Below are positions 1 to 6,827 of a DNA stretch of 64,000 nt, one piece after another. The notes beneath the pieces were generated by a model, which ran no database searches, had not been told where the DNA came from, and saw nothing but the letters and a program-made list of their open reading frames with translations. The DNA comes from CBDBCU01 sp965203435 (lineage in GTDB: Bacteria; Chloroflexota; Dehalococcoidia; Lucifugimonadales; UBA3495). A program made the translations under genes and the position numbers. Every line of letters starts with the position of its first letter. The stretch's first letter is position 1. The stretch is taken from the NCBI GenBank assembly GCA_965203435.1, contig CBDBCU010000006.1, positions 310,001 to 374,000 of the forward strand, given 5' to 3'.

Positions 1-458
1 GGCGTCGGCGTCAAAGTCGGTTCCGGCGCGGCCGTAGGCGTCGGGGCTGCGGTGGGCGATTCAACCATTTCCGGAGTTGGCGCGGCCAAGGCCGCCGCCG
101 GCATTGCCGCCGGCTCTGATGGACGGGGCGGTGGCGCGGCCGGGATGGATGGCGGCGGAGTGGCCCCACTTTCCTGATAGTTCTGCCAGATCGTCCAGCC
201 CACATAGCCCAGGATAGCCAAGGCCGCCAGAACCAATATCCCGCCCCAGAGGCCGCCGGATTTGCGGGATTTAGACTTGCCCGAGGATTGAGCTAGCCGG
301 TTGGCGGGCGGCGGCGGGTTATTTCCCGCCGGCGTAATGTCCCGGCCGCGCGAGCCTGGCCGGCCCTGCTGATGACCGCGGCGACGGGCCACGCAGGATA
401 CGCAAGTGCAGGCCGGCGGATGATTGCCGCGCACATAATCCCGGTCATTAACCGGCAT
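1..458 (-). CDS. Single-pass membrane protein, 3' end outside window
   Basis: Open reading frame running off the left edge (at least 152 residues). The ATG is preceded by TTGAGGTAG, a plausible ribosome binding site. The amino end carries an H-P-P-x-C-x-C-x-x-C motif (residues 13-22), a possible metal-binding knuckle that I associate with Chloroflexota membrane proteins. A basic Pro/Gly-rich linker follows, then one hydrophobic segment (about residues 70-91) and a Pro/Ala/Thr-rich stretch typical of an extracytoplasmic spacer. The functional domain lies outside the window, so no function is assigned. Confidence 0.7.
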   Translation of the reverse strand, partial: MPVNDRDYVRGNHPPACTCVSCVARRRGHQQGRPGSRGRDITPAGNNPPPPANRLAQSSGKSKSRKSGGLWGGILVLAALAILGYVGWTIWQNYQESGATPPPSIPAAPPPRPSEPAAMPAAALAAPTPEMVESPTAAPTPTAAPEPTLTPT

Positions 459-500
459 AGACTACCTCAATCGACCCGGGTTGGGCCGGCGGCCGTTACC

Positions 501-689
501 CTACCGGCTGTCGTCGGGCTTATCCGGCTCAAAGCCGAGGATAAATTCCTCAAACTCCGGGCTGTACGGAGTAATGCCGCGGGCGCGGGCTTCCCGCAAA
601 GCCGCCAGCAACCGCTTGCGCTCCTCCTGCCGGCCCTTGTTAAGGATGGCCCGTACCGTCCTGGGGATAAGCAATTCCATGTCCACCAA
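501..689 (-). CDS. Truncated tandem copy (copy C) of small coiled protein
   Basis: Encodes 62 residues matching the carboxyl half of the 125-residue gene upstream on the same strand (989-1366), through the shared segments LLIP-T--ILNKGR, QEERKR and SPEFEE. Translation back from the ATG reaches an in-frame TAA where the full gene encodes its second membrane segment, so this copy lacks the membrane anchor. A TAAGG at that stop could serve as its ribosome binding site. It may be a soluble C-terminal domain or a decaying duplicate. Function unknown. Confidence 0.55.
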   Translation of the reverse strand: MVDMELLIPRTVRAILNKGRQEERKRLLAALREARARGITPYSPEFEEFILGFEPDKPDDSR

Positions 690-738
690 GCCTTACGCCA
701 GGACTACCGCCAACCGCGAATAGCCGGTGGCCCTTTCC

Positions 739-939
739 CTACCGGGCGGCGTCGGTCTTATCCGGCTCAAAGCCGAGGATAAATTCCTCAAACTCCGGGC
801 TGTCCGGAACGATGCCCCGGGCGCGGGCTTCCCGCAAAGCCGCCAGCAGCCGCTTGCGCTCCTCTTGCCGCCCTTCTACCCGGCCCTTGTTAAGGATGGA
901 CATTACCGTCTTGGGGATAAGCAGCTCCATGCGCGCCAA
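739..939 (-). CDS. Truncated tandem copy (copy B) of small coiled protein
   Basis: Encodes 66 residues and is the middle unit of three. It shares the LLIPKTV--ILNKGR and RARG---DSPEFEEF segments with its neighbours and has a four-residue insertion (VEGR) before QEERKR. As in copy C, the frame upstream of the ATG shows a remnant of the membrane segment ended by TAA, here as TAAGGA about 9 bases before the ATG, so the stop and the Shine-Dalgarno sequence coincide. It is strongly charged and predicted helical. No catalytic motif is visible. Confidence 0.55.
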   Translation of the reverse strand: MARMELLIPKTVMSILNKGRVEGRQEERKRLLAALREARARGIVPDSPEFEEFILGFEPDKTDAAR

Positions 940-988
940 TCCTTACGCCGGGGCTACCGCCAAGTGCGTATAGCCGGCGGCCGTTTCC

Positions 989-1366
989 CTACCGGGAGTC
1001 ATCCGGTTTGTCCAGCTCAAAGCTGAGGAGAAGTTCCTCAAACTCCGGACTGTCCGGATCGAGGCCCCGGGCGCGGCCTTCCCGGTGCGCCGCGAGCATA
1101 CGCTTGCGCTCCTGCTGGCGGCCTTTGTTAAGGATGGACCTTACCGTCTTGGGGATGAGCAACACCATGCGCCCCAAACCCTCCACTACGACCACCGCGA
1201 CCAACGCATAGCCGGCGGCGGTGCTGAATACATTGGACAGCAACTCCACGTCGTCCCACTGGGCCAGGGTCCAGTTATGCCGGTACAGCAAAATCAGGAC
1301 GGCAACCAGGTACACGAAGTAGTAGCCAATCCAATAGTTGCCAAGAATCCTTTCTACATTCCGCAT
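989..1366 (-). CDS. Small two-segment membrane protein (copy A, full length)
   Basis: Encodes 125 residues: a first hydrophobic segment near residues 13-28, a second near residues 46-62, then a charged helical tail (ILNKGRQQERKR, DPDSPEFEE) that is repeated alone in the two downstream copies. The ATG lies seven bases after the -10 hexamer of TATGCTATAAT, so the mRNA is predicted to be leaderless. Inside the gene GGAGGG precedes an in-frame ATG at the start of the tail, so the tail might also be made separately. Function unknown. Confidence 0.6.
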   Translation of the reverse strand: MRNVERILGNYWIGYYFVYLVAVLILLYRHNWTLAQWDDVELLSNVFSTAAGYALVAVVVVEGLGRMVLLIPKTVRSILNKGRQQERKRMLAAHREGRARGLDPDSPEFEELLLSFELDKPDDSR

Positions 1367-1372
1367 GGCCCG

Positions 1373-1383
1373 ATTATAGCATA
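1373..1383 (-). promoter_or_regulatory. Extended -10 promoter TATGCTATAAT
   Basis: The same 11-mer precedes both HEPN modules (20535 and 21370). The first base of the copy A ATG falls at the expected transcription start. No -35 hexamer is convincing, as is usual for extended -10 promoters. Confidence 0.55.
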
Positions 1384-1432
1384 CGGCGGCCGGCGGCGAT
1401 ATATCCGCCGGCCGCCGCCGCGCCTTTCCCCC

Positions 1433-1907
1433 CTACTCCTCGTCCCCGTACTGTTCTTTCAGGGACTCGACCACCGCCGGGTCGGCCAGGGTGGTGGTGT
1501 CGCCCAGGGCGCGGCCCTCGGCCACATCCCGGGTAGCTTGGCGCTCCGGCCGTCGCGGGACTGCCCCAAGGCTTGCGGCCCCTTTTTTCGGCGCCCCCGT
1601 AGCGTCCGGATGTACCTTGACGCTGGCACTGTCCAGTCCCAAGATGGCCCACGATTCCGATGGCAAACCCCAACTCTTGCCGCGCGGCAAAGACCTGGGC
1701 CAGCACGCCCCGCTCGTTCCAGCGCGACCACCGCATATAGACGGTGTGCCAGTTGCCAAAGCTTTCCGGCAGACCCCACCCTTGGCAGCCCTGCTCTGCC
1801 AGATACAAGACAGCATTAAGAACCGCCAAGTTGGACAGCTTGACCCTCCCCCGCGCTACCGGGAACAGATGCTTGACCCGCTGATATTGCTCCTCGGTGA
1901 TTTCCAT
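1433..1907 (-). pseudogene. IS5-family (ISL2/IS1031-like) transposase remnant
   Basis: The first frame begins MEITEEQYQRV and continues with KLSNLAVLNAVLYLAEQGC and ESFGNWHTVYMR-SRW, the amino half typical of IS5-group transposases. The match then moves to a second frame (LDSASVKVHPDATGA) and a third (KKGPQALGQSRDG), so there are at least two frameshifts. The catalytic carboxyl half is missing. The last ~30 codons of the second frame do not look like transposase and may be unrelated sequence. The element's left end probably lies near 1957-1966, but I could not define terminal repeats. Non-functional. Confidence 0.75.
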
Positions 1908-1994
1908 GCCCCGGCGCCCTCCCCAACCCGGATTTGCCTTATATTCTGCCACCCCCTATAATTAGGGTGAACACGCCCTAGGGCCGTCCCTCAG

Positions 1995-2342
1995 CTACCC
2001 GCCCAGATCCTCGGCCGGGGTTACTTGCAGGGTGATGTTGAACCCATCCGGGTAGGTGGTGGTGTGGCCGCGCCCGGTCAAATCCTCAATCAGGCGCACA
2101 TCCCCGGGCTTAAACTCGTGGGAAGTCCCGTCGCTGAGCCCGATAATGGTCCGGCCGACCACGCCCACTTGCCAGCGGCGACGCGGGGCCGGATGATAGT
2201 CGGAAAAATGCCCCGGCTCCCGCTGGGACACGCTGAAGTTCATCTGCGCCCCCTCCAGCCTAATCCCTTTCAAGGCGTCAGCCGCCAGTTCCTCAATGTG
2301 GGTTTCCCCATCCGCGCCGGTGAACATCCTGAACACGCCCAT
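1995..2342 (-). CDS. Small cupin-like protein
   Basis: 115 residues with the alternating beta-strand pattern of a single small cupin barrel. There is a central H-F-S-D-Y-H stretch (about residues 45-50), a glycine turn, then S-H-E-F-K-P-G-D-V (about residues 74-83), which resembles the second cupin motif, and a late H-T-T-T-Y. The histidines may bind a metal. The ATG follows AGGAGGG. It lies beside an aldo/keto reductase on the same strand with an 80-base gap, which may be a loose catabolic grouping. Substrate unknown. Confidence 0.65.
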   Translation of the reverse strand: MGVFRMFTGADGETHIEELAADALKGIRLEGAQMNFSVSQREPGHFSDYHPAPRRRWQVGVVGRTIIGLSDGTSHEFKPGDVRLIEDLTGRGHTTTYPDGFNITLQVTPAEDLGG

Positions 2343-2425
2343 TAGCCGCCCTCCTTAAATGCTGTGCCGTATTGCCTTGCCTCCGCAGTTTAACATAACC
2401 GGGACGGACAACGCAGAGACGCCGC

Positions 2426-3424
2426 TCAGCCGGCAAACTGCCGGGCGTACCCCTCCTCCAGCCGGGCTACTCCGTCCGCCGGCAAGGGCGGCAAATCGGA
2501 TGCGGCCACGGCATCCGCCACTTCCGCCACCGACTTGAATCCCGGAACTACCGTGGCGATCGCCGGCTGATCCAGGCAGTAGCGCAGGGCGACTTGGGAC
2601 AGCGTGGCGTAAGGCCCGGCTTTCAGAAATTGCAGCTGGCGGGCCCGGGCAAAATCCCGGGCCACATCCGAATCCGCCGCCACCGGACGGTCTAAAGTAT
2701 CGGTCAAAGCCCCGGCGGCATGAGCGCGGATACCGATGACGCCGATATTATGCTCCTGGGCCGCCGCCAGGGATTGGCCCTGGTCCATATCGTCAAAGCC
2801 GGCCGGCGGCGGCGACAAAGCGGATGGATTCAGCATATTGAACAGGATTTGCGCCGTGGCAAAGCGGCCGCTTTCCATCGTTTCCCGGACCGCGGCCTTT
2901 TGCCCGTCCCAAGCGGTCAGGCCGAGGAACCGGACTTTGCCCTCTTGCACCAACTCGGCCATAGCCTGCCCCAGGTTTTGGCAATCCGCGCTGTTCAGCA
3001 GCAGGGCATAGCGCGGCGGCGGGCCGACGGCGGCCATATACTGCCCCCGTTCCAATCCTATCTGGTGATGGATCTGGAGCAGGTCAATGTAGTCGGTGCT
3101 AAGGCGGCGCAGGCTTTCCTCTACCGAGCGGCGGATGGCGGCTAGCGGATTGGTCCGTTCCGTCTCCGATTGCAGCCGCACCTTGGTGGCGATATAGACT
3201 TCCCCCCGATGGCCGGCCAAGCCCCGGCCCAGGTTTTCCTCGGAACGGCCGCCGCCATACATTGGCGAAGTGTCAAAAAAGTTGATACCCAAAGCCAAAG
3301 CCCGTTGGACGGCGGCGATGCATTCGGCGTCGGTAGTTTCCCCCCAGACCTGGCCGATGCCGGCCCCGCCGAACCCCACTTCAGAAACTTCCAGGCCGGT
3401 GCGCCCCAAGATGCGGTATTGCAT
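2426..3424 (-). CDS. Aldo/keto reductase
   Basis: 332 residues, a full-length (beta/alpha)8 NAD(P)H-dependent oxidoreductase of the AKR superfamily. The catalytic tetrad is visible: D51 and Y56 in NFFDTSPMYGGG, K81 in ATKVR, and H119/H120 in LLQIHH. The carboxyl part has P-G-F-K-S cofactor-loop residues. It resembles the L-fucose dehydrogenase/galactose dehydrogenase-like and putative oxidoreductase branch common in environmental Chloroflexota. Substrate cannot be stated from sequence alone. Confidence 0.88.
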   Translation of the reverse strand: MQYRILGRTGLEVSEVGFGGAGIGQVWGETTDAECIAAVQRALALGINFFDTSPMYGGGRSEENLGRGLAGHRGEVYIATKVRLQSETERTNPLAAIRRSVEESLRRLSTDYIDLLQIHHQIGLERGQYMAAVGPPPRYALLLNSADCQNLGQAMAELVQEGKVRFLGLTAWDGQKAAVRETMESGRFATAQILFNMLNPSALSPPPAGFDDMDQGQSLAAAQEHNIGVIGIRAHAAGALTDTLDRPVAADSDVARDFARARQLQFLKAGPYATLSQVALRYCLDQPAIATVVPGFKSVAEVADAVAASDLPPLPADGVARLEEGYARQFAG

Positions 3425-3546
3425 ACAGAATTCCCCTTATGTGCTGGTCAAAGATGGATATGGATAGGGATGTGGATAGGGATGGGATACCCAAGCCGAT
3501 GGTTGGGCCGGATCTGCTTTCCTTTCCTTGCGATGTTCCGGGCGGT

Positions 3547-3894
3547 CTAGGCGCTGCCGCCGCCATTGCCGCTTATCCCGCCATTGCCGTTCATCCCGGA
3601 GGTAGTCCCCGGCGGCGGTTCGGCAAAGGGGCGACCATCCCGCGCGGCGGCCAAGCGCCGCTCGTTCCAGCTTTCCCAAGCCTGTTGCTGGGCCGCCAGT
3701 TCCGCGGCCAATTTTTCCCGCTCGGCGGCGGCATCTACCGCGGCCGCCACGGCCGATTTGGTCCGTTCCTCTACTTCTGCCACGGCCGCTTTATTCCGTT
3801 CCTCCGCGGCCGCCACGGCCGTGGCAACCTTAGCATCCGCCGCCTTTTGCGCCCTTTCTACGCGGGCCTGATTGCTGCGTAGGGTGAAAATCAT
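3547..3894 (-). CDS. Truncated tandem copy of coiled-coil membrane protein
   Basis: 115 residues starting MIFTLRSNQARVERA, then an Ala/Glu/Lys-rich coiled coil, a QQAWESWNERRLAA segment and a PPPGTTSGMNG tail. It closely repeats the carboxyl part of the neighbouring gene (3984-4505). Homology continues upstream of the ATG back to a W-x-G-x-VGGNGYNA stretch, but the first membrane segment is absent. GGAGG lies about 9 bases before the ATG, so it could be expressed as a soluble protein. Function unknown. Confidence 0.55.
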   Translation of the reverse strand: MIFTLRSNQARVERAQKAADAKVATAVAAAEERNKAAVAEVEERTKSAVAAAVDAAAEREKLAAELAAQQQAWESWNERRLAAARDGRPFAEPPPGTTSGMNGNGGISGNGGGSA

Positions 3895-3983
3895 AATCAG
3901 CGCCTCCGTAGTAGAAAATCTGCCGGGCCGGGTAGCCAGCCCGGCGTTGTAGCCGTTGCCGCCTACGCTGCCGGGCCAGCAAT

Positions 3984-4505
3984 CTAGGCGCTGCCGCTGC
4001 CGTTCATCCCGGAAGTAGTCCCCGGCGGCGGTTCGGTAAAGGGGCGGCCGTCCCGCTCGGCGGCCAAGCGCCGCTCGTTCCAACCTTCCCACGCCTGTTG
4101 CCGGGCCGCCAAGGCCGTTACGGTCCGTTCTTCCGCGGCCGCCGCAGCCGCCACGGCCGCTTTGGTCCGTTCCTCCGCGGCCTCCGCGGCCGCCACGGCC
4201 GTGGCCACCTTGGCATCGCCCGCCTTTTCCGCCCTTTCTACGCGGGCCTGGTTGCTGCGTAGGGTGAAAATCATAATTATCACCTCCGTAGTGAGAAATC
4301 CGCCGGACAGGGTAGCCAGCCAGGCGTTGTAGCCGTTGCCGCCCACGCCGCCCTGCCACAGGTAATGCCACCCGGGTTGCCCGGGGTTACTCAGGCTTTC
4401 CAGGTACGCCCCGACCGCCAGCCAGATTAGCAGCAGCCCCCAGACGACCACAATAAGCGGTCGCGGCAGGTCGGGTATCCAGGAAGGGATTTTCCATTCC
4501 TCCAA
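3984..4505 (-). CDS. Membrane-anchored alanine-rich coiled-coil protein
   Basis: 173 residues from a TTG start. A hydrophobic segment spans about residues 15-36, a Gly-rich linker and second weaker hydrophobic segment (about residues 56-80) follow, then a long Ala/Glu coiled coil with repeated AAEERT units and a PPPGTTSGMNG tail. Within the gene GGAGGTGAT, a perfect anti-SD complement, precedes an in-frame ATG at 4274 by 8 bases, predicting a nested 96-residue soluble form. The downstream copy begins at the equivalent region. No known domain recognised. Confidence 0.6.
   Translation of the reverse strand: MEEWKIPSWIPDLPRPLIVVVWGLLLIWLAVGAYLESLSNPGQPGWHYLWQGGVGGNGYNAWLATLSGGFLTTEVIIMIFTLRSNQARVERAEKAGDAKVATAVAAAEAAEERTKAAVAAAAAAEERTVTALAARQQAWEGWNERRLAAERDGRPFTEPPPGTTSGMNGSGSA
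4279..4287 (-). promoter_or_regulatory. Internal Shine-Dalgarno inside coiled-coil gene
   Basis: GGAGGTGAT lies 8 bases (measured from GGAGG) before an in-frame ATG whose product begins MIFTLRSNQ. This matches the start available to the truncated downstream copy, so an internal translation start is plausible. Confidence 0.45.
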
Positions 4506-4755
4506 CTCTACCTTATCACCTCCCTTTTCCCGGATCAGCCGGTTGTCCCGGGCTATTTCAGTTGCTTTCGCCCTACGCTTGGCCTGACCCGGTGGATTAT
4601 CGGTTGCCCCGGGCGATTCCGGCCGCTTTGCCGGGCTTTGCCCTCCCGCAGCCGGTTCCGGATGCGCGGAAAGGGGATACCGGTCGACCGGGGGGCAAGT
4701 TCCGGTTACCCGGAAACGGCCCGATGACCCGATGAAAGGGAACCAGCCGCCCCGG

Positions 4756-5538
4756 CTACATCCCGGCCCTTTCCGCCGCCGCCCGCATACCCTTCAGGTA
4801 ATCCACGCTGGCCGTTTGGAGCAGGCTGCCCACATTGCCATGAAAATACTGAACGCCCAAATCCAGATACTTGGGCACCAGGTTGTCCGGGCAGCTTACC
4901 CCCGCGCAGCGGCCGGCTTCCCGGATGATTTTCACCCCCCGCTCCATCTGCGCCTGCACCTCCGGGTGGGTCTGCTGCCCCGGATAGCCCATCGACTGGG
5001 ACAAGTCGCCGGAGCCGATAAAGAACACATCCACTCCCGCAACCGTTACCAGTTCCTCCAGGTTGTTGATGGCTTCCACCTCCTCCAGCATCAGGCAGAC
5101 CAGGGTATTGCGGTTGGCCGCCTTTACATAATCGGCGGTGGCGCCGGCAAAGCCGTAGCCGGCCGGCCGGCCGCGGCTGAAAATGCCCCGGTGTCCCTCC
5201 GGATGATACTTGACCGCAGCCACGGCGGCCGCCGCCTCGGCGGCGGTGTTGACATGAGGCACCTGCACGCCCCACGCCCCCCGATCCAGAAAGGGGGCGA
5301 TAAACTCCGGCTTGTTGCTGATGGGCCGGACGATGGGCGCGATGCCGCTCAGTTCGGCGGCCCGCACCAGATCCTCGGCATTGTCCACGGTGATGGAGCC
5401 GTGTTCGTTGTCCAGCAGGATCCAGTCAAAGCCCAGGCCGCCCAGCATTTCCACCACCGGGGCGGCGGGAAAGGTCAGCATCACGCCGAAAACGGCCTGC
5501 CCGGCCGCCAGTTTCCCTTTAAGGGTATTCTCTTGCAT
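4756..5538 (-). CDS. HpcH/HpaI-type 2-oxo acid aldolase
   Basis: 260 residues, the usual length for class II HpaI-like aldolases, which cleave 4-hydroxy-2-oxo acids to pyruvate plus an aldehyde with a divalent metal. Visible residues: H46 in LLDNEHG (catalytic base), R71 in VRP, metal-binding Glu at 152/153 in LMLEEVEA, and D178 in IGSGDLSQSMGYPGQ. Its start overlaps the 3' end of the upstream membrane-protein gene by 20 bases, indicating co-transcription. Exact substrate unknown. Confidence 0.88.
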   Translation of the reverse strand: MQENTLKGKLAAGQAVFGVMLTFPAAPVVEMLGGLGFDWILLDNEHGSITVDNAEDLVRAAELSGIAPIVRPISNKPEFIAPFLDRGAWGVQVPHVNTAAEAAAAVAAVKYHPEGHRGIFSRGRPAGYGFAGATADYVKAANRNTLVCLMLEEVEAINNLEELVTVAGVDVFFIGSGDLSQSMGYPGQQTHPEVQAQMERGVKIIREAGRCAGVSCPDNLVPKYLDLGVQYFHGNVGSLLQTASVDYLKGMRAAAERAGM

Positions 5539-6115
5539 AACTGCTCCTTTCGGGCGGCGGTCCGCCGGCGCCCGCTATAGGGTTGCTGCTGTCCTGCTCC
5601 GGAGTCCGGCCGGACGGACTTTGCCGGTCAGCGCTGTCGGGCAGGCGGTACAGGGTCAGGACATAGCGGCGCAGGGTAGCCCCGGCAATAATGCCGGCCA
5701 TCGCCCCTACCAGTCCCGTCGTGCCGCCGGCCAGAGTAGCCAATCCCCGGGATTCCATCGCCTGCCCGTCAATGCTGGGCATCTGGATGATGGCAAAAAA
5801 CAGGCCCAGGATAGCCCCGATAATCAGCCCGATGCCGCCGCCGATAATCAGCCCCTGGTATCGTTCCCAGAACCCCCGGCCGCCCGGCCAAGCCACGGTT
5901 TCGGCGATGACCACCGGGATCGCGCCGGCCCCCAGCCCCAGGATGGCCCAGCCGATCGCCTCCTCCATCAAGACCGGCGGCAGATGCCGGGGATTGGGTT
6001 CAATGTAAAGCCAGAGCAGGCCCAGGTTGGCCGCCAGCGGCATTGCGATGACGGCCGCCGCTACCGTGGCCAGGGCCAGCAGCCCGTCAACTACCCGATT
6101 TCCGGTAATGTTCAT
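5519..6115 (-). CDS. Polytopic membrane protein of unknown function
   Basis: 198 residues with about four hydrophobic segments: residues 10-38, 50-75, a glycine-rich GLIIGGGIGLIIGAILGLFF stretch near 87-107, and LAGGTTGLVGAMAGIIAG near 126-145. A polar Pro/Ser-rich cytoplasmic tail follows. The Gly/Ala-zipper segments suggest tightly packed helices. It overlaps the aldolase start, so it probably shares its transcript, but nothing in the sequence shows a transport role. Confidence 0.65.
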   Translation of the reverse strand: MNITGNRVVDGLLALATVAAAVIAMPLAANLGLLWLYIEPNPRHLPPVLMEEAIGWAILGLGAGAIPVVIAETVAWPGGRGFWERYQGLIIGGGIGLIIGAILGLFFAIIQMPSIDGQAMESRGLATLAGGTTGLVGAMAGIIAGATLRRYVLTLYRLPDSADRQSPSGRTPEQDSSNPIAGAGGPPPERSSYAREYP

Positions 6116-6180
6116 TCGTCTCCTTGCCGTTGCTTGCGGTTTAAGTTGCTTGGCAGTTTGTCCGGATTGCCGCCGGGACG

Positions 6181-6370
6181 GTCTATCCGCTCATCCTGAA
6201 CTAGGGGGTAATCTATCCGCTCATCCTGAACTTGTTGAAGGATGGGTTTGACCGGATTTATGCCGGGGCTAGTCTATCCGCTCATCCTGAACTGGTTGAA
6301 GGATGGGTTTGACCGGATTGCCGCCGGGGCTAATCTATCCGCTCATCCTGAACTTGTTGAAGGATGGTTT
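6181..6370. repeat. 61-bp tandem array of REP-A elements
   Basis: Units start at 6181, 6211, 6272 and 6333. The last three have an exact 61-base period, each holding CTCATCCTGAACT-GTTGAAGGATG plus a TTTGACCGGATT--CCGGGGCTA spacer; the first is a partial unit. This array and the REP-B copy at 6399 occupy the first part of the 712-base gap before the ABC binding-protein gene. Confidence 0.9.
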
Positions 6371-6398
6371 GGCCCCGCCCGCTTTCCGGCGGCACCTT

Positions 6399-6426
6399 AC
6401 CGTCCTTCCCGCGTAAGCGGGAATCC
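6399..6426. repeat. REP-B palindrome
   Basis: A copy of CCGT(C)CTTCCCGCGTAAGCGGGAA, a hairpin-forming intergenic repeat found at many sites in this window. It resembles widely distributed GTCATTCCCGC-type elements. Confidence 0.8.
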
Positions 6427-6611
6427 CGCGCCCGCAGAAATCCGGCCTTGCCCCGCCCCCTTGCCGGCGGGATAATGTTGAATATAATTAAGGATATTAC
6501 TGATAGTGCGCCCGGTCAATTGTCTTGCGGTAGGATAAAAGCCGTTGTATCCTTGCCTTGACGGGTGGTGGGACGGCGAAAACGGGCAAAAAGGAATCCT
6601 CGAAAAATATC

Positions 6612-6640
6612 TTGACAGCAAGGATTGACCGGTATATATT
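6612..6640 (+). promoter_or_regulatory. Promoter TTGACA-N17-TATATT for ABC binding-protein gene
   Basis: Consensus -35 with optimal spacing to a five-of-six -10. The block GGTATATATTCCT around the -10 recurs in the promoter of the distant ATPase pair (51730-51759). The predicted leader is about 180 bases long. Confidence 0.7.
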
Positions 6641-6731
6641 CCTTGCTACTAGTTAATCCGTGTCCCTTTTTAACGCGGATTTAACCCTTTCGGCGCCCAT
6701 CCAACGGGATTTTAATGATTCAGGAGGTAGG

Positions 6732-6761
6732 TTGCCTAGCGGAGAAGTATTAGTATCGTAA
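6732..6761 (+). other. Possible 9-codon leader ORF
   Basis: AGGAGGT at 6722 is followed by TTG and eight further codons, then TAA (MPSGEVLVS), inside the long leader of the binding-protein gene. A translated leader could tune expression, but this rests only on a good Shine-Dalgarno sequence. Confidence 0.3.
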
Positions 6762-6827
6762 TTCCCCGGTTCCCCAGCAGCCAACTAAGGCAGGCTGCAT
6801 CCGGACATAACCAAGGAGGCTTTGAGA

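Noticed and set aside
1433..1907. Functional insertion sequence
   Set aside because: The transposase has at least two frameshifts and lacks its catalytic half, so it is annotated only as a relic.
3439..3882. Plus-strand frames around the coiled-coil copy
   Set aside because: They read the reverse complement of an alanine-rich gene and carry no start signals; the minus-strand copy explains the sequence.
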